This document shows, one piece after another, positions 47,971 through 58,329 of a stretch of DNA of 64,000 nt. A model generated the notes under the pieces. It had not been told where the DNA came from. It saw only the letters and a program-made list of their open reading frames with translations, and made no database searches. The position numbers and the translations under genes are program-made. The stretch covers positions 3,373,617 through 3,437,616 of the forward strand of contig NC_091372.1 in assembly GCF_038502225.1 (NCBI RefSeq). Reading direction: 5' to 3'. Source of the stretch: Cherax quadricarinatus (taxonomy: Eukaryota; Arthropoda; Malacostraca; Decapoda; Parastacidae). The first letter of the stretch is position 1. Every line of letters starts with the position of its first letter.

Positions 47971-50900
47971 TCAACGCCCCCGCGGCCCGGTCTGAGACCA
48001 GGCCTCCTGGTGGATCAGAGCCTGATCAACCAGGCTGTTGCTGCTGGCTGCACGCAAACCAACATACGAGCCACAGCCCGGCTGATCCGGAACTGACTTT
48101 AGGTGCTTGTCCAGTGCCAGCTTGAAGACTGCCAGGGGTCTGTTGGTAATCCCCCTTATGTGTGCTGGGAGGCAGTTGAACAGTCTCGGGCCCCTGACAC
48201 TTATTGTATGGTCTCTTAACGTGCTAGTGACACCCCTGCTTTTCATTGGGGGGATGGTGCATCGTCTGCCAAGTCTTTTGCTTTCGTAGTGGGTGATTTT
48301 CGTGTGCAAGTTCGGTACTAGTCCCTCTAGGATTTTCCAGGTGTATATAATCATGTATCTCTCCCTCCTGCGTTCCAGGGAATACAGGTTTAGGAACCTC
48401 AAGCGCTCCCAATAATTGAGGTGTTTTATCTCCGTTATGCGCGCCGTGAAAGTTCTCTGTACATTTTCTAGGTCGGCAATTTCACCTGCCTTGAAAGGTG
48501 CTGTTAGTGTGCAGCAATATTCCAGCCTAGATAGAACAAGTGACCTGAAGAGTGTCATCATGGGCTTGGCCTCCCTAGTTTTGAAGGTTCTCATTATCCA
48601 TCCTGTCATTTTTCTAGCAGATGCGATTGATACAATGTTATGGTCCTTGAAGGTGAGATCCTCCGACATGATCACTCCCAGGTCTTTGACGTTGGTGTTT
48701 CGCTCTATTTTGTGGCCAGAATTTGTTTTGTACTCTGATGAAGATTTAATTTCCTCATGTTTACCATATCTGAGTAATTGAAATTTCTCATCGTTGAACT
48801 TCATATTGTTTTCTGCAGCCCACTGAAAGATTTGGTTGATGTCTGCCTGGAGCTTTGCAGTGTCTGCAATGGAAGACACTGTCATGCAGATTCGGGTGTC
48901 ATCTGCAAAGGAAGACACGGTGCTGTGGCTGACATCCTTGTCTATGTCGGATATAAGGATGAGGAACAAGATGGGAGCGAGTACTGTGCCTTGTGGAACA
49001 GAGCTTTTCACCGTAGCTGCCTCGGACTTTACTCTGTTGACGACTACTCTCTGTGTTCTGTTAGTGAGGAAATTATAGATCCATCGACCGACTTTTCCTG
49101 TTATTCCTTTAGCACGCATTTTGTGCGCTATTACGCCATGGTCACACTTGTCGAAGGCTTTTGCAAAGTCTGTATATATTACATCTGCATTCTTTTTGTC
49201 TTCTAGTGCATTTAGGACCTTGTCGTAGTGGTCCAATAGTTGAGACAGACAGGAGCGACCTGTTCTAAACCCATGTTGCCCTGGGTTGTGTAACTGATGG
49301 GTTTCTAGATGCGTGGTGATCTTGCTTCTTAGGACCCTTTCAAAGATTTTTATGATATGGGATGTTAGTGCTATTGGTCTGTAGTTCTTTGCTGTTGCTT
49401 TACTGCCCCCTTTGTGGAGTGGGGCTATGTCTGTTGTTTTTAGTAACTGTGGGACGACCCCCGTGTCCATGCTCCCTCTCCATAGGATGGAAAAGGCTCG
49501 TGATAGGGGCTTCTTGCAGTTCTTGATGAACACAGAGTTCCATGAGTCTGGCCCTGGGGCAGAGTGCATGGGCATGTCATTTATCGCCTGTTCGAAGTCA
49601 TTTGGCGTCAGGATAACATCGGATAGGCTTGTGTTAATCAAATTTTGTGGCTCTCTCATAAAAAATTCATTTTGATCTTCGACTCTCAGTCTGGTTAGCG
49701 GCTTGCTAAAAACTGAGTCATATTGGGACTTGAGTAGCTCACTCATTTCCTTGTTGTCATCTGTGTAGGACCCATCTTGTTTAAGTAGGGGCCCAATACT
49801 GGACGTTGTTCTCGATTTTGATTTGGCATAGGAGAAGAAATACTTTGGGTTTCTTTCGATTTCATTTATGGCTTTTAGTTCTTCCCGCGATTCCTGACTC
49901 CTAAAGGATTCTTTTAGCTTAAGTTCGATGCTTGCTATTTCTCTGACCAGTGTCTCCCTACGCATTTCAGATATATTGACCTCTTTTAGCCGCTCTGTTA
50001 TTCTTTTCCGTCGCCTGTAAAGGGAGCGCCTGTCTCTTTCTGTTTTACATCTACTCCTCCTTTTTCTTAGAGGAATAAGCCTTGTGCATACATCGAGTGC
50101 TACCGAGTTAATCTGTTCTAGGCATAAGTTGGGGTCTGTGTTGCTTAGTATATCTTCCCAGCTTATATCGGTTAGGACTTGGTTTACTTGGTCCCACTTT
50201 ATGTTTTTGTTATTGAAGTTGAATTTGGTGAATGCTCCCTCGTGACTAATCTCATTATGTCGGTCTGGGGCTCCGCGCATACATGACTGAACCTCAATTA
50301 TGTTGTGATCTGAGTATATTGTTTTTGATATGGTGATATTTCTTATCAGATCATCATTGTTAGTGAAGATGAGGTCTAGTGTATTCTCCAGTCTAGTAGG
50401 CTCTATTATTTGCTGGTTTAAATTGAATTTTGTGCAGAGATTTAAAAGCTCGCGTGAGTGTGAGTTTTCATCAGAGCTGCCTCCTGGTGTTATTACTGCA
50501 ACAATATTATTTGCTATATTCCTCCATTTTAGGTGCCTTAAGTTGAAATCCCCCAGGAGCAAGATGTTGGGTGCAGGAGCTGGAAGGTTTTCCAGACAGT
50601 GGTCAATTTTTAACAGCTGTTCCTGGAATTGCTGGGATGTTGCATCCGGAGGCTTGTAGACTATCACAATGACTAGGTTTTGGTTCTCGACCTTTACTGC
50701 TAAAACTTCCACTACATCATTTGAGGCATTTAGCAGTTCTGTGCAAACAAGTGACTCTGCAATGTACAGGCCAACCCCCCCCTTTTGCCTGTTCACTCTG
50801 TCACATCTGTATAGGTTGTAACCTGGGATCCATATTTCGTTGTCTAAGTGATCCTTTATGTGGGTCTCAGTGAAAGCCGCGAACATTGCCTTTGCCTCTG

Positions 50901-51078
50901 CAAGCAGTCCACGGATGAAAGGTATTTTGTTGTTTGTTGCTGGCTTTAGACCCTGTATATTTGCAAAGAAGAATGTTATCGGACTGGTGGTATTGTTGGT
51001 ACTGGGGGGGGATTTTTTTTCCGGCATTAGTATCTGTATCTGTTGGTTTGGAGTGGAGGCCATCGACTGTGGTTCCAC
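47971..51078 (-). CDS. Family A ORF2: endonuclease-reverse transcriptase, intact
   Basis: 1035 residues without interruption. Endonuclease domain (about 33-265): FFFANIQGL, catalytic glutamate in AAFTETHIKD, GGVGLYI, VIVYKPPD, LLLGDFNLRHLKW, NTLDLIFTNND and SDHNIIEV. A basic linker (LRKRRSRCKTERDRRSLYRR) follows. RT domain (about 480-790): NYRPIALTSHIIKIFERV, HGFRTGRSCLSQLL, IYTDFAKAFDKCDHG (first aspartate), SVPQGTVLAPILFLILISDI, SSFADDTRI (aspartate pair) and DLGVIMSEDL. The C-terminal tail runs nearly to the element's end, so the last codons overlap the conserved 3' hairpins. The start is the ATG at 51078, inside ORF1, so translation probably needs reinitiation or internal entry (inferred). 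All catalytic positions I can check are present. Confidence 0.93.
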   Translation of the reverse strand: MEPQSMASTPNQQIQILMPEKKSPPSTNNTTSPITFFFANIQGLKPATNNKIPFIRGLLAEAKAMFAAFTETHIKDHLDNEIWIPGYNLYRCDRVNRQKGGVGLYIAESLVCTELLNASNDVVEVLAVKVENQNLVIVIVYKPPDATSQQFQEQLLKIDHCLENLPAPAPNILLLGDFNLRHLKWRNIANNIVAVITPGGSSDENSHSRELLNLCTKFNLNQQIIEPTRLENTLDLIFTNNDDLIRNITISKTIYSDHNIIEVQSCMRGAPDRHNEISHEGAFTKFNFNNKNIKWDQVNQVLTDISWEDILSNTDPNLCLEQINSVALDVCTRLIPLRKRRSRCKTERDRRSLYRRRKRITERLKEVNISEMRRETLVREIASIELKLKESFRSQESREELKAINEIERNPKYFFSYAKSKSRTTSSIGPLLKQDGSYTDDNKEMSELLKSQYDSVFSKPLTRLRVEDQNEFFMREPQNLINTSLSDVILTPNDFEQAINDMPMHSAPGPDSWNSVFIKNCKKPLSRAFSILWRGSMDTGVVPQLLKTTDIAPLHKGGSKATAKNYRPIALTSHIIKIFERVLRSKITTHLETHQLHNPGQHGFRTGRSCLSQLLDHYDKVLNALEDKKNADVIYTDFAKAFDKCDHGVIAHKMRAKGITGKVGRWIYNFLTNRTQRVVVNRVKSEAATVKSSVPQGTVLAPILFLILISDIDKDVSHSTVSSFADDTRICMTVSSIADTAKLQADINQIFQWAAENNMKFNDEKFQLLRYGKHEEIKSSSEYKTNSGHKIERNTNVKDLGVIMSEDLTFKDHNIVSIASARKMTGWIMRTFKTREAKPMMTLFRSLVLSRLEYCCTLTAPFKAGEIADLENVQRTFTARITEIKHLNYWERLRFLNLYSLERRRERYMIIYTWKILEGLVPNLHTKITHYESKRLGRRCTIPPMKSRGVTSTLRDHTISVRGPRLFNCLPAHIRGITNRPLAVFKLALDKHLKSVPDQPGCGSYVGLRAASSNSLVDQALIHQEAWSQTGPRGR

Positions 51079-52286
51079 TCCAGGAATGACTGGATTTGGT
51101 GTACGATTTCTGCCATTTCCTGCCAGTTTTTTTTCCTTCCTGGCACTAAAAAACCTCTCCCTCTTGAGTGGCTGTGGCTACCCAGGTTTTCCCATGGCCT
51201 GGATGTTTTGTATCTTTTTGTCCCCTTTAGATGGTATGCCTGGCAATTTAAGTTATAGCACAGTCTTTCCTGTACTGAAGAGGTACACAGTTCAGGGTGA
51301 AAAAGCTTACAGGAAGGGAGTTTGCATTTTCCTGTTGTCATATGGGCATGGCATTTCCTAGGGTGGTCATAGTTGCACGTCCCATCTGTTTTTCCAGATT
51401 TCCCATGCCAGCAGATACCGAGTGCATAGTATGTGCACAGGCTTGGTTTCCGTTTGCCTTGGGTTTCTGTGACTGTATTCCCTGTTGGTGCATGTTTCCC
51501 TGTCTTACTTCTATCCTCCCTAGCACCAACAATGGAGCTCCCACCATTTGTTTTTGGTAATATATCCTCACTATTGCTAGTGGAGTCCTCTTGTTTGCTA
51601 TTTCCTGCGGTATTTCTAGTTTGCAATATTGGTTTTATCTTATCTTTGACTACACTTGTTTCCCTACTATGGCTCCTGTCCCCTATGCGGTCATTCATAT
51701 GTATTCCTTCCTGCATATAGTTCCCGACTACCTGGACAAAATCTCCAGCTTCACCATTACTGTCTCCCAGGACAGCATCTCCAGCTTCCCCATTACTGTC
51801 TCCCAGGACAGCATCTCCAGCTTCACCATTACTGTCTCCCAGGACAGCACCTCCAGCTTCACCATTACTGTCTCCCAGGACAGCACCTCCAGCTTCCCCA
51901 TTACTGTCTCCCAGGACAGCACTATCAGCCCCCCATTTACTGACTACCAGGACATCATCTCCAGCCTTACAGTTTCTGACTACATGGCCAGTATCAAGGG
52001 CAGTACCATTCAGCCCGGACTTTTTATGTTCCCATCTGTTGTAGAAAGCTTCCAGGTTTTCTATGAAAGCAGCTTTGATGTTGACCTCTTTTAATACCCT
52101 TGTGATTTTAGTCCACAGATTTATCTCATTTGGGCATACCCAAAAACACTTCCCTGTTTTAATACTGCTTGTAGCTAGTTCTTGGATATCTGCACAAGGG
52201 GCGTGACACCAATTTCCACAGAAATGACAATTTATGCATGTGGAAGCCCGTTTGTTTGACTGACCACAGACTACACACAGCTTCAT
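51027..52286 (-). CDS. Family A ORF1: PHD-like and CCCH zinc-finger protein
   Basis: 419 residues. LINE ORF1 proteins usually bind element RNA and escort it with ORF2 protein. The N-terminus (1-52) has a PHD-like cysteine/histidine cluster: CVVCG, CINCHFCGNWCHAPC and a final FWVCP. A middle low-complexity part carries five near-identical 12-residue AVLGDSNGEAGG/D repeats. The C-terminal third has three CCCH fingers: C-x7-C-x12-C-x3-H, then two C-x8-C-x4-C-x3-H (CHAHMTTGKC..CKLFH and CTSSVQERLC..CQAYH). A basic SHSRGRG segment follows. CCCH fingers often bind RNA, so nucleic-acid binding is a reasonable inference. I see no esterase domain, unlike family F. The C-terminus overlaps ORF2 by 52 bp. 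Confidence 0.88.
   Translation of the reverse strand: MKLCVVCGQSNKRASTCINCHFCGNWCHAPCADIQELATSSIKTGKCFWVCPNEINLWTKITRVLKEVNIKAAFIENLEAFYNRWEHKKSGLNGTALDTGHVVRNCKAGDDVLVVSKWGADSAVLGDSNGEAGGAVLGDSNGEAGGAVLGDSNGEAGDAVLGDSNGEAGDAVLGDSNGEAGDFVQVVGNYMQEGIHMNDRIGDRSHSRETSVVKDKIKPILQTRNTAGNSKQEDSTSNSEDILPKTNGGSSIVGAREDRSKTGKHAPTGNTVTETQGKRKPSLCTYYALGICWHGKSGKTDGTCNYDHPRKCHAHMTTGKCKLPSCKLFHPELCTSSVQERLCYNLNCQAYHLKGTKRYKTSRPWENLGSHSHSRGRGFLVPGRKKNWQEMAEIVHQIQSFLEWNHSRWPPLQTNRYRY
51737..51954 (-). repeat. 36-bp minisatellite inside family A ORF1
   Basis: About six 36-bp direct repeats within the coding sequence, giving the 12-residue AVLGDSNGEAGG/D motif in frame. The outer units are more diverged. Being a multiple of 3, copy number can change without breaking the frame. 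Confidence 0.93.
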
Positions 52287-53367
52287 AATGATTTGAATGG
52301 TTTATTTACTGCAATTCTACTAGCAACCTCTTGAATATTCTATTAATAACCTGCTAGGTGGTGCACAACGAAACCGTTTGAAACCAGTCCAGGGTTCGGA
52401 CCAGTCAAGGGTTCGGACCAGTCAAGGGTTCGGACCAGTCAAGGGTTCGGACCAGTCTATCTGATCTGATCAGTGGGTCACTTATTTAAACCATACTGGT
52501 CGGTGATTTGAGCTAACACATGAAGGATCTACTGGAAATTATCTACCCGAGTAATATGTGATTTGATTGATACAAAAGTATAACTTGCGTGTTGAAGAGC
52601 CGGTGACTGCTGGCACTCCTACAATGACGAACGGTCGAGCCTCCACCTTTGTTTATCAATCGCTGTATCTAGCTTCTCTATTTTTTTTTTTTTTTTTTTT
52701 TTTCCGTCTCCACCACAATAAATGCTATATTATCACTATAGTTGACTGGTGCAAATTTTGGAGGAAGGGCGCTTTTTCTGTAGTAATAATTGCTTCTCGT
52801 TGTGTATATTGCGACCGCTGGTAACTACAGGTTATATGAAATTCACAGTAACGTCTGGTATTTCAAGAAAAAGAAACTAATGAAAGTCACTCCACTTCAC
52901 TAAGTACCATTATAATACTGGTTAGTTGCTACTACAACACTGTATTCTGCTATTCACTGGTATCACTAGATTATATGCGAGTACACTAGCAAGCCAGGAA
53001 GATTATTAAAAACAGCTGACCTGTGGTAAGTTTCTGGCGACTTCTGGCACCTGCCTCTATAGGCTTATCACTTCATTTACAAAATCACCTGTTTTCAAAT
53101 GACACTTTAGCCTTTATCATCAATATACTAGGGAGCCACTGTAGTATACACTATACACTATGTATACTCAATGCTTTCAGGGAGACTTTCTTTCCTCTGA
53201 CACAAAGTTCAATATTATTATTTTTCCACACGGGACAGGCCTATGATTCCCCTCTGGCAGTAAACTCTGCTAGGAAGTGCACACTAATTCTCCTTTTTTT
53301 ACTCAGTATATAATGTTTTCCGCCCAAGATTGGTTCCAGGCGCTAGAGGGATGTATCGTATAGGATT
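52287..53367 (-). promoter_or_regulatory. 5' leader of family A LINE
   Basis: About 1.08 kb between the ORF1 start codon and the resumed satellite. Near ORF1 there are four to five tandem copies of a 17-bp GGTTCGGACCAGTCAAG unit (about 52386-52460). A run of 23 T lies at 52681-52703 on the + strand (poly-A on the element strand). No ORF is supported. LINE promoters normally lie in the 5' UTR, so repeated short elements here could be regulatory, but this is inference. It is also possible that part of the leader is an older, unrelated insertion. Confidence 0.55.
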
Positions 53368-56300
53368 GATGAAGGCTGGTAAGCATTACATGTACCAATG
53401 TTGTTGAAGGCTGGTAAACATTACGTGTACCAGTGTTGTTGAAGGCTGGTAAGCATTACGTGTACCAGTGTTGTTGATGGTTGGTAAGCATTACGTGTAC
53501 CAGTGTTGTTGAAGGCTGGTAAGCATTACGTGTACCAGTGTTGTTGAAGGCTGGTAAGCATTACATGTACCAGTGTTGTTGAAGGCTGGTAAGCATTACA
53601 TGTACCAGTGTTGTTGAAGGCTGGTAAGCATTACATGTACCAGTGTTGTTGAAGGCTGGTAAGCATTACGTGTACCAGTGCTGTTGAAGGCTGGTAAGCA
53701 TTACATGTACCAGTGTTGTTGAAGGCTGGTAAGCATTACATGTACCAGTGTTGTTGAAGGCTGGTAAGCATTACGTGTACCAGTGTTGTTGAAGGCTGGT
53801 AAGCATTACGTGTACCAGTGTTGTTGAAGGCTGGTAAGCATTACGTATACCAGTGTTGTTGAAGGCTGGTAAGCATTACATGTGTTGTTGAAGGCTGGTA
53901 ATTACATGCATTACATGTACCAGTGTTGTTGAAGGCTGGTAAGCATTATGTGTACCAGTGTTGTTGAAGGCTGGTAAGCATTACATGTATCAGTGTTGTT
54001 GAAGGCTGGTAAGCATTACATGTATCAGTGTTGTTGAAGGCTGGTAAGCATTACATGTATCAGTGTTGTTGAAGGCTGGTAAGCATTGCGTGTACCAGTG
54101 TTGTTGAAGGCTAGTAAGCATTACATGTACCAGTGTTGTTGAAGGCTGGTAAGCATTACGTGTACCAGTGTTGTTGAAGGCTGGTAAGCATTACGTGTAC
54201 AAGTGTTGTTGAAGGCTGGTAAGCATTACGTGTACCAGTGTTATTAAAGGCTGGTAAGCATTACGTGTACCAGTGTTGTTGAAGGCTGGTAAGCATTACG
54301 TGTACCAGTGTTGTTGAAGGCTGGTAAGCATTACGTGTACCAGTGTTGTTGAAGGCTGGTAAGCATTACGTGTACCAGTGTTATTAAAGGCTGGTAAGCA
54401 TTACGTGTACCAGTGTTGTTGAAGGCTGGTAAGCATTACGTGTACCAGTGTTGTTGAAGGCTGGTAAGCATTACATGTACCAGTGTTGTTGAAGGCTGGT
54501 AAGCATTACATGTGCCAGTGTTGTTGAAGGCTGGTAAGCATTACGTGTACCAGTGTTGTTGAAGGCTGGTAAGCATTACATGTATCAGTGTTGTTGAAGG
54601 CTGGTAAGCATTACGTGTACCAGTGTTGTTGAAGGCTGGTAAGCATTACATGTGCCAGTGTTGTTGAAGGTTGGTAAACATTACGTGTACCAGTGTTGTT
54701 GAAGGCTGGTAAACATAACGTGTACCAGTGTTGTTGAAGGCTGGTAAGCATTACATGTACCAGTGTTGTTGAAGGCTGGTAAGCATTACGTGTACCAGTG
54801 TTATTGAAGGCTGGTAAGCATTACGTGTACCAGTGTTGTTGAAGGCTGGTAAGCATTACATGTACCAGTGTTGTTGAAGGCTGGTAAGCATTACATGTAC
54901 CAGTGTTGTTGAAGGCTGGTAAGCATTACGTGTACCAGTGTTGTTGAAGGCTGGTAAGCATTACGTGTACCAGTGTTGTTGAAGGCTGGTAAGCATTACG
55001 TGTACCAGTGTTGTTGAAGGCTGGTAAGCATTACATGTACCAGTGTTGTTGAAGGCTGGTAAGCATTACGTGTACAAGTGTTGTTGAAGGCTGGTAAGCA
55101 TTACGTGTACCAGTGTTGTTGAAGGCTGGTAAGCATTACATGTACCAGTGTTGTTGAAGGCTGGTAAGCATTACATGTACCAGTGTTGTTGAAGGCTGGT
55201 AAGCATTACATGTACCAGTGTTGTTGAAGGCTGGTAAGCATTACATGTACCAGTGTTGTTGAAGGCTGGTAAGCATTACGTGTACCAGTGTTGTTGAAGG
55301 CTGGTAAGCATTACGTGTACCAGTGTTGTTGAAGGCTGGTAAGCATTACATGTACCAGTGTTGTTGAAGGCTGGTAAGCATTACATGTACCAGTGCTGTT
55401 GAAGGCTGGTAAGCATTACATGTACCAGTGCTGTTGAAGGCTGGTAAGCATTACATGTACCAGTGTTGTTGAAGGCTGGTAAGCATTACATGTACCAGTG
55501 TTGTTGAAGGCTGGTAAGCATTACGTGTACCAGTGTTGTTGAAGGCTGGTAAGCATTACGTGTACCAGTGTTGTTGAAGGCTGGTAAGCATTACATGTAC
55601 CAGTGTTGTTGAAGGCTGGTAAGCATTACATGTGTTGTTGTTGAAGGCTGGTAAGCATTACATGTACCAGTGTTGTTGAAGGCTGGTAAGCATTACATGT
55701 ACCAGTGTTGTTGAAGGCTGGTAAGCATTACGTGTACCAGTGTGTGTGTTGAAGGCTGGTAAGCATTACGTGTACCAGTGTTGTTGAAGGCTGGTAAGCA
55801 TTACCTGTACCAGTGTTGTTGAAGGCTGGTAAGCATTACATGTACCAGTGTTACCAGTGTTGTTGAAGACTGGTAGGCTGGTAAGCATTACGTGTACCAG
55901 TGTTGTTGAAGGCTGGTAAGCATTACATGTACCAGTGTTGTTGAAGGCTGGTAAGCATTACATGTACCAGTGTTGTTGTAGGCTGGTAAGCATTACATGT
56001 ACCAGTGTTGTTGAAGGCTGGTAAGCATTACATGTACCAGTGTTGTTGAAGGCTGGTAAGCATTACATGTACCAGTGTTGTTGTAGGCTGGTAAGCATTA
56101 CATGTACCAGTGTTGTTGAAGGCTTGAAGGCTGGTATGCATTACGTGTACCAGTGTTGTTGAAGGCTGGTAAGCATTACATGTACCAGTGTTGTTGAAGG
56201 CTGGTAAGCATTACATGTACCAGTGTTGTTGAAGGCTGGTAAGCATTACGTGTACCAGTGTTGTTGAAGGCTGGTAAGCATTACATGTACCAGTGTTGTT

Positions 56301-57325
56301 GAAGGCTGGTAAGCATTACATGTACCAGTGTTGTTGAAGGCTGGTAAGCATTACGTGTACCAGTGTTGTTGAAGGCTGGTAAGCATTACATGTACCAGTG
56401 TTGTTGAAGGCTGGTAAGCATTACATGTACCAGTGTTGTTGAAGGCTGGTAAGCATTACGTGTACCAGTGTTGTTGAAGGCTGGTAAGCATTACATGTAC
56501 CAGTGTTGTTGAAGGCTGGTAAGCATTACGTGTACCAGTGTTGTTGAAGGCTGGTAAGCATTACGTGTACCAGTGTTGTTGAAGGCTGGTAAGCATTACG
56601 TGTACCAGTGTTGTTGAAGGCTGGTAAGCATTACATGTACCAGTGTTGTTGAAGGCTGGTAAGCATTACGTGTACCAGTGTTGTTGAAGGCTGGTAAGCA
56701 TTACGTGTACCAGTGTACCAGTGTTGTTGAAGGCTGGTAAGCATTACGTGTACCAGTGTTGTTGAAGGCTGGTAAGCATTACGTGTACCAGTGTTGTTGA
56801 AGGCTGGTAAGCATTACATGTACCAGTGTTGTTGTAGGCTGGTAAGCATTACGTGTACCAGTGTTGTTGAAGGCTGGTAAGCATTACATGTACCAGTGTT
56901 GTTGAAGGCTGGTAAGCATTACGTGTACCAGTGTTGTTGAAGGCTGGTAAGCATTACATGTACCAGTGTTGTTGAAGGCTGGTAAGCATTACGTGTACCA
57001 GTGTTGTTGAAGGCTGGTAAGCATTACATGTACCAGTGTTGTTGAAGGCTGGTAAGCATTACGTGTACCAGTGTTGTTGAAGGCTGGTAAGCATTACGTG
57101 TACCAGTGTTGTTGAAGGCTGGTAAGCATTACGTGTACCAGTGTTGTTGAAGGCTGGTAAGCATTACGTGTACCAGTGTTGTTGAAGGCTGGTAAGCATT
57201 ACGTGTACCAGTGTTGTAGAAGGCTGGTAAGCATTACGTGTACCAGTGTTGTTGAAGGCTGGTAAGCATTACGTGTACCAGTGTTGTTGAAGGCTGGTAA
57301 GCATTACGTGTACCAGTGTTGCTGT
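53368..57325. repeat. 35-bp satellite, right part, about 113 units
   Basis: Continuation of the array at 45316-47935, with the same unit, the same ACRTGT polymorphism and the same CTGGTA/TACCAG arms. Irregular units occur near 53885-53915, 55630, 55740, 55850-55875, 56115-56135 and 56710. It ends only about 60 bp before the splice acceptor of the candidate host exon. Confidence 0.97.
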
Positions 57326-57349
57326 CGTCCTCACTCACACACATCGTCA

Positions 57350-57383
57350 CTTATATATTTCCCTCTTTGTCTTTTTCTTTCAG
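57350..57383 (+). other. Candidate 3' splice site (acceptor)
   Basis: A long pyrimidine tract (TTTCCCTCTTTGTCTTTTTC) ends in TTTCAG at 57383. It sits exactly at the left edge of the open, non-repetitive coding segment and has the strength expected of a genuine acceptor. Confidence 0.7.
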
Positions 57384-57870
57384 AAATTATGCAGAGTGTT
57401 GAGACGGTTGACCATGACGAACAGATGACGCTGTCTCGAAGCTCCGCCCCTGCGGACGTCTCTCCACCAATCACCTGCCCGAACCGGGCTTCCCTCCCAG
57501 CCAATACCTCTCCCATTATATCCTCCCCTCCTGTTATATCCCCTTCCATCGCCTCTCCTCCGCCATTAACCGCACAGATCTCACCCTACCTAACATCCAG
57601 GTCTAACTTGAAAGCTACCTCAACATTGCTGCAGCTGGAGAAACAAGTGAGCCTCGCTAATAAGCTAAAGTTAGGGAAGGTGGTGGGCAACCATGCCCAC
57701 CCTGCCTGTAATGTGCAGTCCTCGCTGATTGGCGGAGATGAGGACGAGGGGCGGAGCGACATACGGGTTCTCTCGCCCTCATTGGTCAACAGCCAGGTGT
57801 TGTCCAAGACACGCCCACTCTCCCCTGACCCGCCCGACACGCCCGTCACCACACTACACAACGGTGACAG
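57384..57870 (+). CDS. Candidate host-gene exon, Ser/Pro-rich protein segment
   Basis: A 487-bp open segment bounded by a strong acceptor (pyrimidine tract and TTTCAG) and a strong donor (GACAG|GTAAGT). The upstream intron would be phase 1 and the downstream intron phase 2. The exon encodes about 161 residues: an acidic start (SVETVDHDEQ), a Ser/Pro/Ile-rich disordered stretch (PIISSPPVISPSIASPPP), a possible short helix with TLLQLEKQVSLANKLKLGK, then an acidic GGDEDEGRSD segment and a proline-rich tail ending TTLHNGDR. An ATG at 57389 could be a start but has a weak context, so an internal exon is more likely. No transposon motif is present. I do not recognise the gene. The composition suggests a disordered part of a signalling or scaffold protein, but function cannot be assigned. 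Confidence 0.6.
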
Positions 57871-57876
57871 GTAAGT
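57871..57876 (+). other. Candidate 5' splice site (donor)
   Basis: GTAAGT directly follows ACAG, a near-consensus donor. In the open frame, the next in-frame stop comes immediately after the junction, which supports splicing here. Confidence 0.7.
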
Positions 57877-57889
57877 CTTCCGGGTCACA

Positions 57890-58260
57890 ATATTGATCAT
57901 CTGTATTTCCGGGTGATGAGGGAGGGGTTGGTCCTCTTTTTTTCTGGGTCACAAGGGGGAGGGTTTGGTCCTCTTTATTTCCGGGTTATAAGGGGGGTCC
58001 TCTTTATTTCTGGGTCACAAGGGGGTTTGGTCCTCTTTATTTCCGGGTCACAAGGAGGTTAGTCCTCTATTTTCGAGTCATGGGAGATTGGTCCTCTTTA
58101 TTTCTGGGTCACGGGAGGTTGGTCTCTTTATTTCCGGGTCACTAGGGGGTCCTCTTTATTTCCAGGTCACATTGTGTTTATATTCTATTTCGTCACATGG
58201 TGTTTATACTCTTTATTTCCGGGTCACATAGTGTTTATGCTCATTTCTGTGACACAAGGG
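57890..58260. repeat. Degenerate ~30-bp repeat
   Basis: About ten diverged units with TCCTCTTTATTTCCGGGTCAC, varying in length and in the number of Gs. It lies just inside the intron downstream of the exon. Confidence 0.85.
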
Positions 58261-58329
58261 CTTGGAGGGTTATAGGTGTTGGTATTCTTTATCTCCGGGT
58301 ATCCCGGTATCCCTGGCAGTTATAGGTGA

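Larger units (their letters stand above)
47936..53367 (-). mobile_element. Full-length family A CR1-like LINE, both ORFs open
   Basis: A minus-strand element of about 5.4 kb inserted in the 35-bp satellite, which continues on both sides. Order on the element strand: a leader of about 1.08 kb (53367-52287), ORF1 (52286-51027), ORF2 (51078-47971) overlapping ORF1 by 52 bp in another frame, and a very short 3' end finishing in the direct repeat CCAGGTAAACT. The same 24-25-bp satellite stretch (TGAAGGCTGGTAAGCATTAC and on to ATGTA) borders both ends, so a target-site duplication is possible but is confounded by the satellite periodicity. A terminal short tandem repeat and two overlapping ORFs are CR1-like. 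This is the best candidate source for the other family A copies in the window. Confidence 0.9.

Noticed and set aside
47971..51361. Plus-strand frames across the LINE (for example 48416-49206)
   Set aside because: Shadows of ORF2 on the opposite strand, without recognisable motifs.
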